Shown here piece after piece: positions 42,034 to 50,702 of a stretch of DNA of 64,000 nt. The position numbers were made by a program, and so were the translations under genes. This DNA is from Bradyrhizobium sp. AUGA SZCCT0176 (GTDB taxonomy: Bacteria > Pseudomonadota > Alphaproteobacteria > Rhizobiales > Xanthobacteraceae), in assembly GCF_018130145.1 (NCBI RefSeq), contig NZ_JAFCMB010000004.1, positions 186,001 to 250,000 of the forward strand, written 5' to 3'. The notes beneath the pieces were generated by a model. The model was not told the DNA's origin. It did not search any database and saw only the letters and a list, made by a program, of their open reading frames with translations. Within the stretch, counting starts at the first letter, position 1. Each line of letters opens with the position of its first letter.

Positions 42034-42267
42034 GGTGCTCTCCCCAGTTTTGGGTTGTGATGAACGATTCCGCCCGTTTCATGGGCCGAGGGTTCGGCGC
42101 CGGTGAGGTGAAACAGGCCAATCAGATGATAGCGATCAGCTTCCTTTGCGTGCAAATGGTATGCCAGCGGGGCCAGGTTGTTCCGCTGCCAAAAGTCAGG
42201 TCGATCATGAACGAAGAAACATTTTTCGAGCGATCACATCTTCGAGCGATGCATCATCCAGGGCCGA
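42034..42267. other. Intergenic region upstream of the Dpp-type operon
   Basis: 234 bp between the amidohydrolase stop and the binding-protein start, both minus strand. It is the longest gap in this block and so the likely start of a separate transcript. It contains the sigma-54-like element at 42151-42166. No coding frame of note. Confidence 0.5.
42151..42166 (-). promoter_or_regulatory. Candidate sigma-54 (RpoN) -24/-12 promoter
   Basis: On the minus strand the sequence is TGGCATACCATTTGCA, with TGGCA and TTGCA of the RpoN consensus and exact GG-N10-GC spacing. The C at consensus position 6 is T and the following GR is AC, so the match is moderate. It reads toward the DppA-like gene at 42033. 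Confidence 0.5.
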
Positions 42268-43440
42268 CTAACCTGCTGCGAGTTGCCTGAACTTCTCCGA
42301 TGGTTTCGGGTGCCACCAGCGACCGCCAATGACGACGCCTTCGGACACGATCTTGCGGTCGCCGATCAGATGCTCGCCGATGACGTCGACATAGTCAAAC
42401 TGCCCTTGCGCGATCGAGATCAGGGTGGCGTCGCCGGCGCTGCCCGGCTTGAGGCTGCCGAGTTCGGGACGCCGCAGCGCCATCGCGGCGTTGACCGTCG
42501 AAGCCGCGACCACGTCAGGGAGCGGCATTCCCATGCAGAGGAACTTGGACATGGTCGTCACCTGATCGAACGCTGGGCCGTCGATGCACAACAGATGGAC
42601 ATCCGAAGAGATGGTGTCGGGATAGAAACCGTTGGCGAGCATCGCCCGGGCGGTCTTGAAGGCGAAGGAGCCCTTGCCGTGGCCGATGTCGAACAACACG
42701 CCGCGTTCGCGCGCCTCGAGAACCGCCCTTTTCACCGTGCCCTGGGCCGTAGCCGGCGTATTGGGAAACGGCCGGAATGCGTGGGTGAGGACGTCGCCCG
42801 GACGCAGGCGGGCGAGCACCTCCTCGTAGCTCGGCGGCGGATGGTCGATATGCGCCATCAGCGGCATGCCGACCTGTTCGGCGACCTCAAGCGCGATGTC
42901 GAGCGGCACGATACCCGAAGTGCCCGAGGCGTGAAGACCGACCCGCACCTTGATGCCGACAATGAGATCACGATTTTGATCCGCCACCATGGCAGCGTCG
43001 ATCGGATTCATCAGCCGGAGCTCTTCGCTCTCGCCGACCATAACCCGATGCGAGAAGCCGAAGATGCCGGCATGCGAAACGTGCAGATAAGCGAGAATGC
43101 GGACCTGGCTCGGCTCGATCACATGCTTGCGGAAGCCTGCAAAATTCCCCGGGCCGGCGCTGCCGGTATCGACCGCCGTGGTGACGCCCGAAGTACGGCA
43201 GAATTCTTCGGCGTCGATGCCCAGCGAGGTGCCACCCCAATAAACATGGGTGTGCAGATCGATCAGACCCGGCGTGACGATGTAACCCGAGACGTCGCGC
43301 ACGTCGGTGCCGGGACCGGCCTTGAGCTCATTTCCGACCATGGCCACCTTGCCGCCGGCGAAGGCGACATCTGTCACGGCGTCGAGTTTTTGGGATGGGT
43401 CAACCACCCGGCCGCCGCGCAGGATCAAGTCGAAAGGCAT
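42268..43440 (-). CDS. Amidohydrolase/deacetylase family metallohydrolase (Atu3266-like)
   Basis: 390 aa binuclear metal amidohydrolase. Ligand motifs are TPGLIDLHTHVYWGG (His-x-His, about residue 55), VGIKVRVG with the probable carboxylated Lys, LMAHIDHPP and SSDVHLL (Asp). The overall sequence recalls the group containing Agrobacterium Atu3266 and the EF_0837 family; characterised members hydrolyse N- or O-acyl groups. A canonical dihydropyrimidinase is less likely. ATG 43440 has AGGAG upstream and starts MPFDLILRGGRVVDP. It is followed by the Dpp-type transporter and preceded by a second amidohydrolase. Confidence 0.85.
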   Translation of the reverse strand: MPFDLILRGGRVVDPSQKLDAVTDVAFAGGKVAMVGNELKAGPGTDVRDVSGYIVTPGLIDLHTHVYWGGTSLGIDAEEFCRTSGVTTAVDTGSAGPGNFAGFRKHVIEPSQVRILAYLHVSHAGIFGFSHRVMVGESEELRLMNPIDAAMVADQNRDLIVGIKVRVGLHASGTSGIVPLDIALEVAEQVGMPLMAHIDHPPPSYEEVLARLRPGDVLTHAFRPFPNTPATAQGTVKRAVLEARERGVLFDIGHGKGSFAFKTARAMLANGFYPDTISSDVHLLCIDGPAFDQVTTMSKFLCMGMPLPDVVAASTVNAAMALRRPELGSLKPGSAGDATLISIAQGQFDYVDVIGEHLIGDRKIVSEGVVIGGRWWHPKPSEKFRQLAAG

Positions 43441-43521
43441 TGCTAACTCCTGATAAGACAGTGAAGGAAGCGGCGGGAGCGCGTCTCGCCTCTCCAACAT
43501 TGTGCCTGTGTCGACGGGACG

Positions 43522-44895
43522 TCAGCCACTAAAGGCCGCCTGGGCTTCTGGCAAATCCCAGATTTTGCCGATCGCCGCGGTTCCGGCCGAGATCGTCGCG
43601 GCCTCGTCGCCATGAATGTATTGGCCGCCATCGATCAGCACACGCCCGTCAACAATGACCTGGTCGATATTGGCGCGATTGCCAAGCGCCACCAGCCCAC
43701 GCCGCGGATCGAACAACGGCTGCAGATGGGGATGGGTCAAATCAACGACGGTGAGGTCGGCTGTTGCGCCCGGGGTGATGATCCCGAGATCCGGTCGCTT
43801 GATGACCGCGGCCGCGGTTGCCGTGACCGACTCGATCAATTCGGGTGCATTGGCGACGTCGGGCCGAGCAGACACGATCTTCGAGATCATCGACGCCGCG
43901 TTGAGTTCGCCGAGCAGATCCATGTTGTAGCCGTCGGTTCCGACCACCGTCCGCACGCCGTGCCCGGCAAACCGGCTGAACGCCGCGGTGACGCCAGCGC
44001 GCGCAAACACGCGCGGGCAGTTCAGCACCGTGGCGCCCCTCGCCGCCATCAGCTTCAAATCACCATCGGTGCTCGCGATGCAGTGCGCGGCCAGAAGGTC
44101 TGGCGCCAGCAGGCCCAGCCAGTCGAGATACTCGGCCGGCGTGCGACCACCGTGACGGCTGCCGATCGTCGCGACTTCGGCCTGGCTTTGCGCCAGATGG
44201 GTGGTGATGGGAACGCCGAGCTCGCGTGCGCGGGCGGCGCACGCCCGCAGCAGATCCGGACCACAGGTGTCGGTCGCGTGCGGGCTCATCGCAAGGCCGA
44301 TCCGCCCATCGCCGCGCCCATTCCAGCGATGGTACAGCGCGTTCCATGTATCCATATCGGCCTGGCCGTCATCGCCCGCGTAGCGTACCACGCCGTCCGG
44401 CCCGGCCTTGGCGTCCGATGTGGAGAACAAATACGGCGCGCCATAGAAGCGGATGCCCATCTCCTCGGCGGCGTCGAACATTTCAGGGATGGTGTTGCGA
44501 AACGGCTCCATGACCGTGGTGGCGCCGCCCTTCAGCAATTGCAGAATGCCGAGCCGTGCGATGGCGAGCCGTTCCGAAGGCGACAGCATGTCGGCGCCCC
44601 GCTTGGTCAGCGGCAGCAGCACCGTATAGACGATGCTCTGGTTGTTCTTGCGACCGTTGCCGTCCTCCGTATGGGTCCGGGCGACGGCTTCGCTGAAGCA
44701 ATGGTTGTGCAGGTTCAAAAGCCCGGGCAGCACGAAGCGGCCCGGTCGGTCGAACACCTCGGTGGCGGACGGGCGGTCGCGCGTGACGGCGGCGATCCGC
44801 TTGCCCTCGAGCAGCACCCAATGATCGCGCAGCACCTCCTGCGCACCGTCTTTGCGTGACAACACATAGCTGCCGAAGATCGCGATCGTGCTCAT
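43522..44895 (-). CDS. Amidohydrolase family protein (chlorohydrolase/ATZ-TRZ-like deaminase)
   Basis: 457 aa metal-dependent hydrolase of the cytosine deaminase-like superfamily. Motifs are LPGLLNLHNHCFSE (His-x-His at about residue 61), PITTHLAQSQAEV (His), DLLAAHCIAS (His) and TVVGTDGYNMDLL (Asp), as in the TrzA/AtzB/guanine-deaminase group. These enzymes remove amino, chloro or alkylamino groups from N-heterocycles. It overlaps the upstream binding-protein gene by 4 nt, so uptake and deamination appear coupled. Substrate unknown; cytoplasmic. Confidence 0.86.
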   Translation of the reverse strand: MSTIAIFGSYVLSRKDGAQEVLRDHWVLLEGKRIAAVTRDRPSATEVFDRPGRFVLPGLLNLHNHCFSEAVARTHTEDGNGRKNNQSIVYTVLLPLTKRGADMLSPSERLAIARLGILQLLKGGATTVMEPFRNTIPEMFDAAEEMGIRFYGAPYLFSTSDAKAGPDGVVRYAGDDGQADMDTWNALYHRWNGRGDGRIGLAMSPHATDTCGPDLLRACAARARELGVPITTHLAQSQAEVATIGSRHGGRTPAEYLDWLGLLAPDLLAAHCIASTDGDLKLMAARGATVLNCPRVFARAGVTAAFSRFAGHGVRTVVGTDGYNMDLLGELNAASMISKIVSARPDVANAPELIESVTATAAAVIKRPDLGIITPGATADLTVVDLTHPHLQPLFDPRRGLVALGNRANIDQVIVDGRVLIDGGQYIHGDEAATISAGTAAIGKIWDLPEAQAAFSG

Positions 44896-46472
44896 GCGGG
44901 TTTCACATTCCAGAACACGGCCGTGCCGTCGAGGATCCCGGTGATACCAGAGCGGTAGGCCGTCGGTTGTTTATACTGACCGATCGGGAAATAAGGAATT
45001 TCCTCGAACGACAACGCCTGGATATCGCGGCAGATCCGCTGTTGCTCGGCCAGATTGGCGGCGGCGAGCCATTGGCTTCGGAGCGCCCCCATCTTCTCGC
45101 TCTTGTACCAGCCGGCCACTTTGCTGTCGCCGCGCAGGTTCGAATTGCCGGCCGGGTTGAGCCAATCGATGCCCTGCCAGTTGCCGACGCCCGCGCTCCA
45201 GCCGCCCTGGGCGACAGGATCCTTTTTCAACTGCCGCTGCAACACCAGGCCGAAATCCAGCCCGGCATATTCGACGTTCATGCCGGCCTGCTGCAGCATG
45301 TCGGCGGCGATGTCGCCGAGCGGCTTTTGTGCCAGCGAATTGGTGGGGACGAGCAGCACCACCTTCTCACCATTATAACCGGCAGCTTTCAGATCGGCCT
45401 TGACCTTCGCCATGTCGCGCGGCCCGCGAAACACGTTCAGGCCGACATCGCTTGCCATCGGCGTACCCGGCGCAAAGAAGCCGATCGGCGCGGATTGATA
45501 GGCGGGATCTTCGCCCGCAACCGCCGTCATGAAGGCGGACTGGTCGATCGCGCCGAGCAGCGCGCGGCGGATAGCCGGATTGTCGAATGGCGGCTGCAGA
45601 TGGTTCACCCGCAACATGCAGGTGTACCCTCGCGGGTCGAGGATCCGCGTGGTGACGCCGGTACGCTTCAGCACCGGCAACAGATCGTGCGGCGTCGTTT
45701 CCTGCCAATCCTGTTCGCGCGTTTGCAGCGCAGCGACCCCTGTCGCCGCATCCGGCATCGTCGTCCAGACCACGCGGTCGTAGTGAACGATCTTGGGACC
45801 GGCGGTCCAATCCGGCTTGCCATCCTGACGGGGCTGATAGCGATCGAAGCGGGCGTACACATTGCGCGCGCCCTGCACCCGCTCGTCTGCCACGAAACGG
45901 AAAGGACCGCTGCCCACCACCTCGGTCAGCGGCTTGAACGGATCCTGGCTCGCCAGCCGCTCGGGCATCATGAACGGCGCCTGGATTGCCGCCTTGCCGA
46001 GCGCCGCGGGCAACAGAGGGAAAGGCCGGCTCAACCGAAAGCGGATGGTGCGGTCGTCCGGCGCCGACAATTCATCCGTCGCCGCCATCAGTTCGGCGCC
46101 GAATCCGTCGCGAGCCGCCCATCGGCGAATGCTGGCGACGCAATCCCGCGCCAGCACGCGCTCGCCGTCATGCCATAGCAGGCCGTCGCGCAACGTGAGA
46201 TCCCATTGCCGGTCTTCATTGGAGACGACATGCCCGGACACCATCTGCGGCGAGACCTCGAGCGCCGAGTTCATGCCGTAGAGGGTGTCGTAGACCATGA
46301 ATCCATGGTTACGGGAGACCTGCGCCGTGGAGTAGATCGGGTCGATGAAGGTCAGATCGATCACGGGAATGAAGCGCAGTGTGGTCTGCGACTGCGCCCG
46401 CACGATTCCCGGCAGCGACAGCGCCGGCGCCGCGGCGGCAGCCTTCAACAGTGAGCGGCGGGAAACAAGCAT
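44892..46472 (-). CDS. ABC transporter substrate-binding protein, peptide family 5 (orphan, Tat signal)
   Basis: 526 aa periplasmic binding protein. MLVSRRSLLKAAAAAPALSL is a twin-arginine signal cut near VRAQ. Hallmarks are LRDGLLWHDGERVLARDCVASIRRW and NPAIRRALLGAIDQSAFM. ATG 46472 has AGGAG at good spacing; a TTG six codons upstream is less likely. No permease is adjacent; it probably uses the Dpp-type permease encoded just downstream, which already has its own binding protein. Coupled by overlap to the chlorohydrolase-like gene. Confidence 0.9.
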   Translation of the reverse strand: MLVSRRSLLKAAAAAPALSLPGIVRAQSQTTLRFIPVIDLTFIDPIYSTAQVSRNHGFMVYDTLYGMNSALEVSPQMVSGHVVSNEDRQWDLTLRDGLLWHDGERVLARDCVASIRRWAARDGFGAELMAATDELSAPDDRTIRFRLSRPFPLLPAALGKAAIQAPFMMPERLASQDPFKPLTEVVGSGPFRFVADERVQGARNVYARFDRYQPRQDGKPDWTAGPKIVHYDRVVWTTMPDAATGVAALQTREQDWQETTPHDLLPVLKRTGVTTRILDPRGYTCMLRVNHLQPPFDNPAIRRALLGAIDQSAFMTAVAGEDPAYQSAPIGFFAPGTPMASDVGLNVFRGPRDMAKVKADLKAAGYNGEKVVLLVPTNSLAQKPLGDIAADMLQQAGMNVEYAGLDFGLVLQRQLKKDPVAQGGWSAGVGNWQGIDWLNPAGNSNLRGDSKVAGWYKSEKMGALRSQWLAAANLAEQQRICRDIQALSFEEIPYFPIGQYKQPTAYRSGITGILDGTAVFWNVKPA

Positions 46473-46521
46473 CGAGAACTCCTGGAACAATCAATCGGCG
46501 GATATTCGATCGGTGCGGTTC

Positions 46522-47406
46522 TCAGCGGCTGGCGGCTTCGTGACGGCTGTAATTTGCCGCGATCGCCTCGCCGGTCGTGATCCACAGATCGGGGCAGGAT
46601 TTGGCGTAGGTGAGAAATTCCCGCAGCAGGCGCAACCGCATTGGGCGACCGCTGCATTGCGGATGCAGCACGGTCGTCACCATCGCGCCCCAATCTCTGA
46701 TCTCGTCGAGCTCATCCTTCCAGATCGAGAGCACATGCTCCTTGGGAAAGATCGGCCGCGGGCTGAACCGGGCAGACAGGCCGTGCATCCAGTCGTCATA
46801 GCTTGCGGTCACCGGAAGCTCGATCGTGCCCGGCCGGCCATCCGCCAGCCGGTGGCGGTAAGGCCGCACGTCGTCCCTAAACGAGGAGGTATAGACGATG
46901 CCGTGGCGCACCAGCGCCACGCGCAGTTCTTCGGTGAATTCGCCGTAAGGCGCCCGGTAGCCGGTCGGCTTGACACCAAGGCGACGCTTCAGCGCCTCAA
47001 AACCGCGCTCCAGTTCTTCCTCGATCCAGGGATCGCCCGGGTCCGGCAGTAAATGGTGATAGCCGTGATGGCCGATCTCGTGGCCGGCCTTGAGAATGGC
47101 CTCGGCCATCGCGGGATGCGCATCCACCGACCAGCCAGTGATGAAGAACGTCGCCTTCAGATCAAGCTGATCGAGCAGTTCCAGCAGTTTCGGCGTGCCG
47201 ACGCGCGCCTCGTAGCCGCCGTAGCTCATCGTGATCAGGCGCTGGGCATGGGCTGCGTCCTTGCTGGTCCAGGCACTCTCCGCGTCCACGTCGAAGGAAA
47301 GGAACATCGCCGAGGTATAGGGTTTGGGCCAGGGATACTCCGGCGCCATCGGCGCGGTGTTCGCCGGTACCAGCGGAATGCTCGCGAGCGCTTTACTGTC
47401 CTGCAT
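46522..47406 (-). CDS. Polysaccharide-deacetylase (NodB) fold hydrolase, possible cyclic imidase
   Basis: 294 aa metal hydrolase of carbohydrate esterase family 4 fold. NodB motifs are MFLSFDVDAES (motif 1 Asp), GHEIGHHGYHHLLP (motif 2 His ligands) and GYRAPYGEFT (motif 3). There is no signal peptide, which argues against a cell-wall or polysaccharide role. Cytoplasmic members near 293 aa include a Pseudomonas cyclic-imide hydrolase and allantoinase PuuE. In this setting of ureide and amide hydrolases, ring opening of an imide or ureide is the more likely reaction (inference). It overlaps the preceding binding-protein gene by 14 nt. Confidence 0.83.
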   Translation of the reverse strand: MQDSKALASIPLVPANTAPMAPEYPWPKPYTSAMFLSFDVDAESAWTSKDAAHAQRLITMSYGGYEARVGTPKLLELLDQLDLKATFFITGWSVDAHPAMAEAILKAGHEIGHHGYHHLLPDPGDPWIEEELERGFEALKRRLGVKPTGYRAPYGEFTEELRVALVRHGIVYTSSFRDDVRPYRHRLADGRPGTIELPVTASYDDWMHGLSARFSPRPIFPKEHVLSIWKDELDEIRDWGAMVTTVLHPQCSGRPMRLRLLREFLTYAKSCPDLWITTGEAIAANYSRHEAASR

Positions 47407-48208
47407 TGATCATCGCCTTTTCTACGCCGTAGTCGGTCAATTTCCATTTCGCCAGCAACGCGCGGTAGGAGCCGTCGGCGATCAAGCCGTCGAGGGCCTC
47501 CACTAACGCCTGCTGAAGCACAGTCTCCTTCACACCCAAAGCAAGTCCTGTGAACTGGACCGCGAAAACCTCGCCGACCGGAACATAAGTCCCAGGCTCG
47601 AGGTCCATGATGTAGGGAAGCGTCTCGCCGCCCTGAACGGCCGCGTCGAGCCGCCCCTGCCTGAGCTGGGTCCGGGCATCGGCCGAGCCTTCGGTGCCGA
47701 CGTATACGATCGGATTGCCGCCGCAATTCGCATCGCTCCAGGCGGCGATCAACTTCGGAAACGACGTGCGGCGGCTCGCGCCGACCTTTTTTCCACAGAA
47801 AGCCTTCGTGTCCTTGAACTCGGCTGCGCGCGATTGCTGCACAAAGAAGCGCGGACCGTTGCGGAGGTAGTCGACAAAGGTCGCCGTATCCTGCCGGCTT
47901 GCCATGTCGGTCATCCCGGACAGGATCGCATCCACCCTCCCCGTCGCAATCGCGGGCATCATCTGGTCGAAACTGGTTTCCTGCCAGACGATCTTGAGTC
48001 CGAGCTTGCGGCCGAGCGCCTCGCCGAGTTCGACGTCGAAACCGGCCAGCGTGTTGGTCGCGGGATCCTTGAATTCCAACGGGGGATAGTTCGGTACGAT
48101 GGCGACCTTGATACTGCCCTGCTTTGCGATTTCCGGAGGCAACTCGACCGCCATCGCTGAGCTATCGGCGGCACAGAGGAACGCCGCTGCAAGAATACGT
48201 TTGATCAT
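47393..48208 (-). CDS. Polar amino acid-type ABC substrate-binding protein, second copy
   Basis: 271 aa family 3 binding protein with signal peptide MIKRILAAAFLCAADSSAMA. Core blocks are IAKQGSIKVAIVPNYPPLEF, TLAGFDVELGEALGRKLGLK and AAVQGGETLPY. Two Cys (AFCGKKVG and DANCGG) match positions in the paralogue at 49.8-50.7 kb and may form a disulfide. It lies 13 nt downstream of the ATPase gene, so one permease-ATPase pair has a binding protein on each side. The differing ligand pockets suggest two related substrates. Confidence 0.9.
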   Translation of the reverse strand: MIKRILAAAFLCAADSSAMAVELPPEIAKQGSIKVAIVPNYPPLEFKDPATNTLAGFDVELGEALGRKLGLKIVWQETSFDQMMPAIATGRVDAILSGMTDMASRQDTATFVDYLRNGPRFFVQQSRAAEFKDTKAFCGKKVGASRRTSFPKLIAAWSDANCGGNPIVYVGTEGSADARTQLRQGRLDAAVQGGETLPYIMDLEPGTYVPVGEVFAVQFTGLALGVKETVLQQALVEALDGLIADGSYRALLAKWKLTDYGVEKAMINAGQ

Positions 48209-48221
48209 GAAAATGTCCCCA

Positions 48222-48986
48222 TCAGATCACCGCGGAAAGAAACGATTTTGTGCGCACTTCACGGGGCGCGCCGAGAACTTCGGCAGCGGGCCCGGACTCC
48301 ACGATCGCGCCATGGTCCATATAGATGACGGTGTCGGCGACCTCGCGCGCGAAGCCGAGTTCGTGCGTCACCACCATCATCGTCATGCCGCTGCGGGCAA
48401 GCTCCTTCATGACGCCGAGCACCTCTCCGACAAGTTCGGGATCGAGCGCACTGGTCGGCTCATCGAACAGCATCAGCATCGGCTTCATGGCAAGCGCACG
48501 GGCAATCGCCACCCGCTGCTGCTGCCCGCCGGAAAGCTGAGAGGGATAGGCATCGGCTTTCGCCACCAGCCCGACGCGCCGCAGCAGTTCCATCGCCTCC
48601 GCCTGCACCTCAGCCCGGTTGCGGCCCTGCACCTGCACCGGACCTTCGGTGATGTTTTCCAGTGCTGTCTTGTGCGGAAACAGGTTGAAGCGCTGGAACA
48701 CCATGCCGGTCTTCAGGCGCTGGCGCGCGACCTGCCGCTCGGTGAGGCGATGCAACCGCCCGCCCTCTTCCCGCACGCCCAGCAGCTCGCCATCGAGCCA
48801 GATGCCGCCGCTGTCGACCGGCGTAAGCTGGTTGATGCAACGCAGCAGCGTCGTCTTGCCCGACCCTGATGCACCGATCAGGCAAAGCACCTCGCCTGCC
48901 CGGACGTCCAGCGAGACCTTGTTCAGGGCCTGAAACTCCCCGAAATACTTGCTGACCGAACGGATGGCGACGAGGGGCTGGGTCAT
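48222..48986 (-). CDS. Polar amino acid-type ABC transporter ATP-binding protein (GlnQ/HisP-like)
   Basis: 254 aa ATPase. Walker A is GASGSGKTT, the Q-loop [16 protein letters not shown] is typical of the GlnQ group, the signature [15 protein letters not shown] and Walker [17 protein letters not shown] 48986 overlaps the permease stop by 4 nt (ATGA); earlier in-frame codons lie inside the permease gene. It serves the permease just upstream and probably both flanking binding proteins. Confidence 0.94.
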   Translation of the reverse strand: MTQPLVAIRSVSKYFGEFQALNKVSLDVRAGEVLCLIGASGSGKTTLLRCINQLTPVDSGGIWLDGELLGVREEGGRLHRLTERQVARQRLKTGMVFQRFNLFPHKTALENITEGPVQVQGRNRAEVQAEAMELLRRVGLVAKADAYPSQLSGGQQQRVAIARALAMKPMLMLFDEPTSALDPELVGEVLGVMKELARSGMTMMVVTHELGFAREVADTVIYMDHGAIVESGPAAEVLGAPREVRTKSFLSAVI

Positions 48987-49840
48987 CGGGTGATCTGCAA
49001 TGCGCCACGCGCGAAGCGTCGCTCGAGCAGCATCTGCAGAGGCGTCAGAATTGACACGACGAGCAGATACCATGAGCCGGCGACGATCAGCAGTTCTATT
49101 ACGCGCGAGTTCGCGTAGTAGATGCTCTCCGCGGCGTGCAGCACCTCCGGATACTGGATGACGCTCGCCAAAGACGTCGCCTTCACCATGCCGATGAATT
49201 CATTACCGAGCGGCGGGGTCACCACCCGCATCGCCTGCGGCAGAATGATCCGGCGCAGCGCGCGCAGCCGCCCCATGCCGATCGCCTGCGCGGCCTCATA
49301 TTGTCCGACGTCGACCGACAGCATGCCCGCCCGCATCACTTCGGACGTATAGGCGCCCTGATTGATGCCGAGACCGAGAAGGGCTGAAAGGAACGGCGTC
49401 ATGACGTCGACCGCCCGGGCCTCCCACAGGCCGGGAATGCCGATCGTCGGAAACACCAGCGCGATGTTGAACCACAATAGCAGTTGCAGGATCAGCGGTG
49501 TGCCGCGGAACAGCCACGTATAGCCGGCTGCGACCGATTTGAGCACTGGATTGGGCGACAGCCGCATGATCGCGGCGACGACGCCGAGCACGATGCCAAG
49601 GGTCATCGCAAGCACCGCCATCACCATGGTGTTGACGATGCCTTCGAGGATCGCCTTCGCAGTCAGGAAGCGGCCGACATAGCTCCATTCGATCTGACCG
49701 TTGACGAAGGCGCGGCCGATCGCAGCCAGCACCAAGAGAATAGCCGCCGCGGCAAGCCATCGCTGCCAATGCGCCTGACGCGCGACCGTCATGCCGGAGA
49801 TGTCGGGGAAGCCTCCGGCCAGCGCGGGCGCCGTTCTCAT
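48983..49840 (-). CDS. Polar amino acid-type ABC transporter permease (GlnP/HisM-like)
   Basis: 285 aa membrane permease. The family block is [20 protein letters not shown], then [15 protein letters not shown], and the EAA loop [23 protein letters not shown] near residue 195. ATG 49840 overlaps the binding-protein stop by 4 nt. Only one permease gene is present, so a homodimer is expected. Confidence 0.93.
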   Translation of the reverse strand: MRTAPALAGGFPDISGMTVARQAHWQRWLAAAAILLVLAAIGRAFVNGQIEWSYVGRFLTAKAILEGIVNTMVMAVLAMTLGIVLGVVAAIMRLSPNPVLKSVAAGYTWLFRGTPLILQLLLWFNIALVFPTIGIPGLWEARAVDVMTPFLSALLGLGINQGAYTSEVMRAGMLSVDVGQYEAAQAIGMGRLRALRRIILPQAMRVVTPPLGNEFIGMVKATSLASVIQYPEVLHAAESIYYANSRVIELLIVAGSWYLLVVSILTPLQMLLERRFARGALQITR

Positions 49841-50661
49841 TGCGTGGCCGCATTCATCATCGGCTGGGCGACCGCGTTCGCACCGAGCCCCCATTTGTCG
49901 AGGATGGCCTTGTACGAACCATCCTTCATCATCGCGGCGAGATGCTCCGTCACCACCTCGCGCAGCGCCGCATCGTCTTTCCGGAACATGATGCCCTGAT
50001 AGCCGGTGGAGAACGGCTCACCGATAATGCGGTATTTCCCGGCCTCCTGTGCCTGGGCGTAGGGCAAGGTTTCGCTGCCTTGCACCGCGGCATCGATGCG
50101 GCCCTGCTTGAGCTGGTTGCGGACATCGATGCTGTTTTCGCCCGGGACATATTGCACGGCGGCCTTGCCGGTCGCTTCGCAGTTCTGCTTGCTCCATTTC
50201 TCGATCTCGATCGGGAAGCTGGTGCTGCGCGTGGTCCCGACCTTCTTGCCGCAGAGATCAATGGCGGTCTTCGCCGCATTTTCTGACAGAACGAAGAACT
50301 GCGGACCTGTCGCCAGATAGTCGATGAAATCAGCGGTCTCGCGCCGCGAGGCGCGATCCGAAATGCCGCTGATGATGAAATCCGCGCGCTTGGTCTGCAA
50401 TGAGGGGATGAGCTCGGCGAACGGCGTTTCGCTCCAGATGATCTTCACGCCGAGGCGTTTCGCAAGCTCGTTCGCGAGATCGATGTCGAGCCCGACGAGC
50501 TGGTTCGTCGTCGGATCGCGATACTCCATGGGCGCGTAGGTCGAATTAACCGTCAGCCGCAACGTGCCCGCCTGCTTGATCGTTTCAGGCAGCTCGGCTG
50601 CCTGCGCAGTTGTAATGGCAAGGAGAGCGGCGAAACCAGCGGAGTACCAGAGGCGTATCAT
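49837..50661 (-). CDS. Polar amino acid-type ABC substrate-binding protein, first copy
   Basis: 274 aa family 3 binding protein with signal peptide MIRLWYSAGFAALLAITTAQ. Blocks are IKQAGTLRLTVNSTYAPMEY, LVGLDIDLANELAKRLGVK, TSFPIEIEKWSKQNC and AAVQGSETLPY. It is clearly paralogous to the protein at 47.4-48.2 kb but well diverged. It precedes its permease with a 4-nt overlap and follows the carbamoylase-like gene by 41 nt, suggesting that an N-carbamoyl or D-amino compound is carried (inference). Confidence 0.91.
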   Translation of the reverse strand: MIRLWYSAGFAALLAITTAQAAELPETIKQAGTLRLTVNSTYAPMEYRDPTTNQLVGLDIDLANELAKRLGVKIIWSETPFAELIPSLQTKRADFIISGISDRASRRETADFIDYLATGPQFFVLSENAAKTAIDLCGKKVGTTRSTSFPIEIEKWSKQNCEATGKAAVQYVPGENSIDVRNQLKQGRIDAAVQGSETLPYAQAQEAGKYRIIGEPFSTGYQGIMFRKDDAALREVVTEHLAAMMKDGSYKAILDKWGLGANAVAQPMMNAATQ

Positions 50662-50702
50662 ATCAGCTCCTTCAGCCCGTGGCCGCGACTGGACGCATCA
50701 TG

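Noticed and set aside
40726..42060. 444-codon plus-strand open frame opposite the DppA-like gene
   Set aside because: It mirrors the receptor gene, whose signal peptide and family motifs are clear.
42268..43440. Classical D-hydantoinase/dihydropyrimidinase to pair with the D-carbamoylase
   Set aside because: Motifs fit the Atu3266/EF_0837 deacetylase group better; the hydantoinase-type Lys and loop motifs are not seen.
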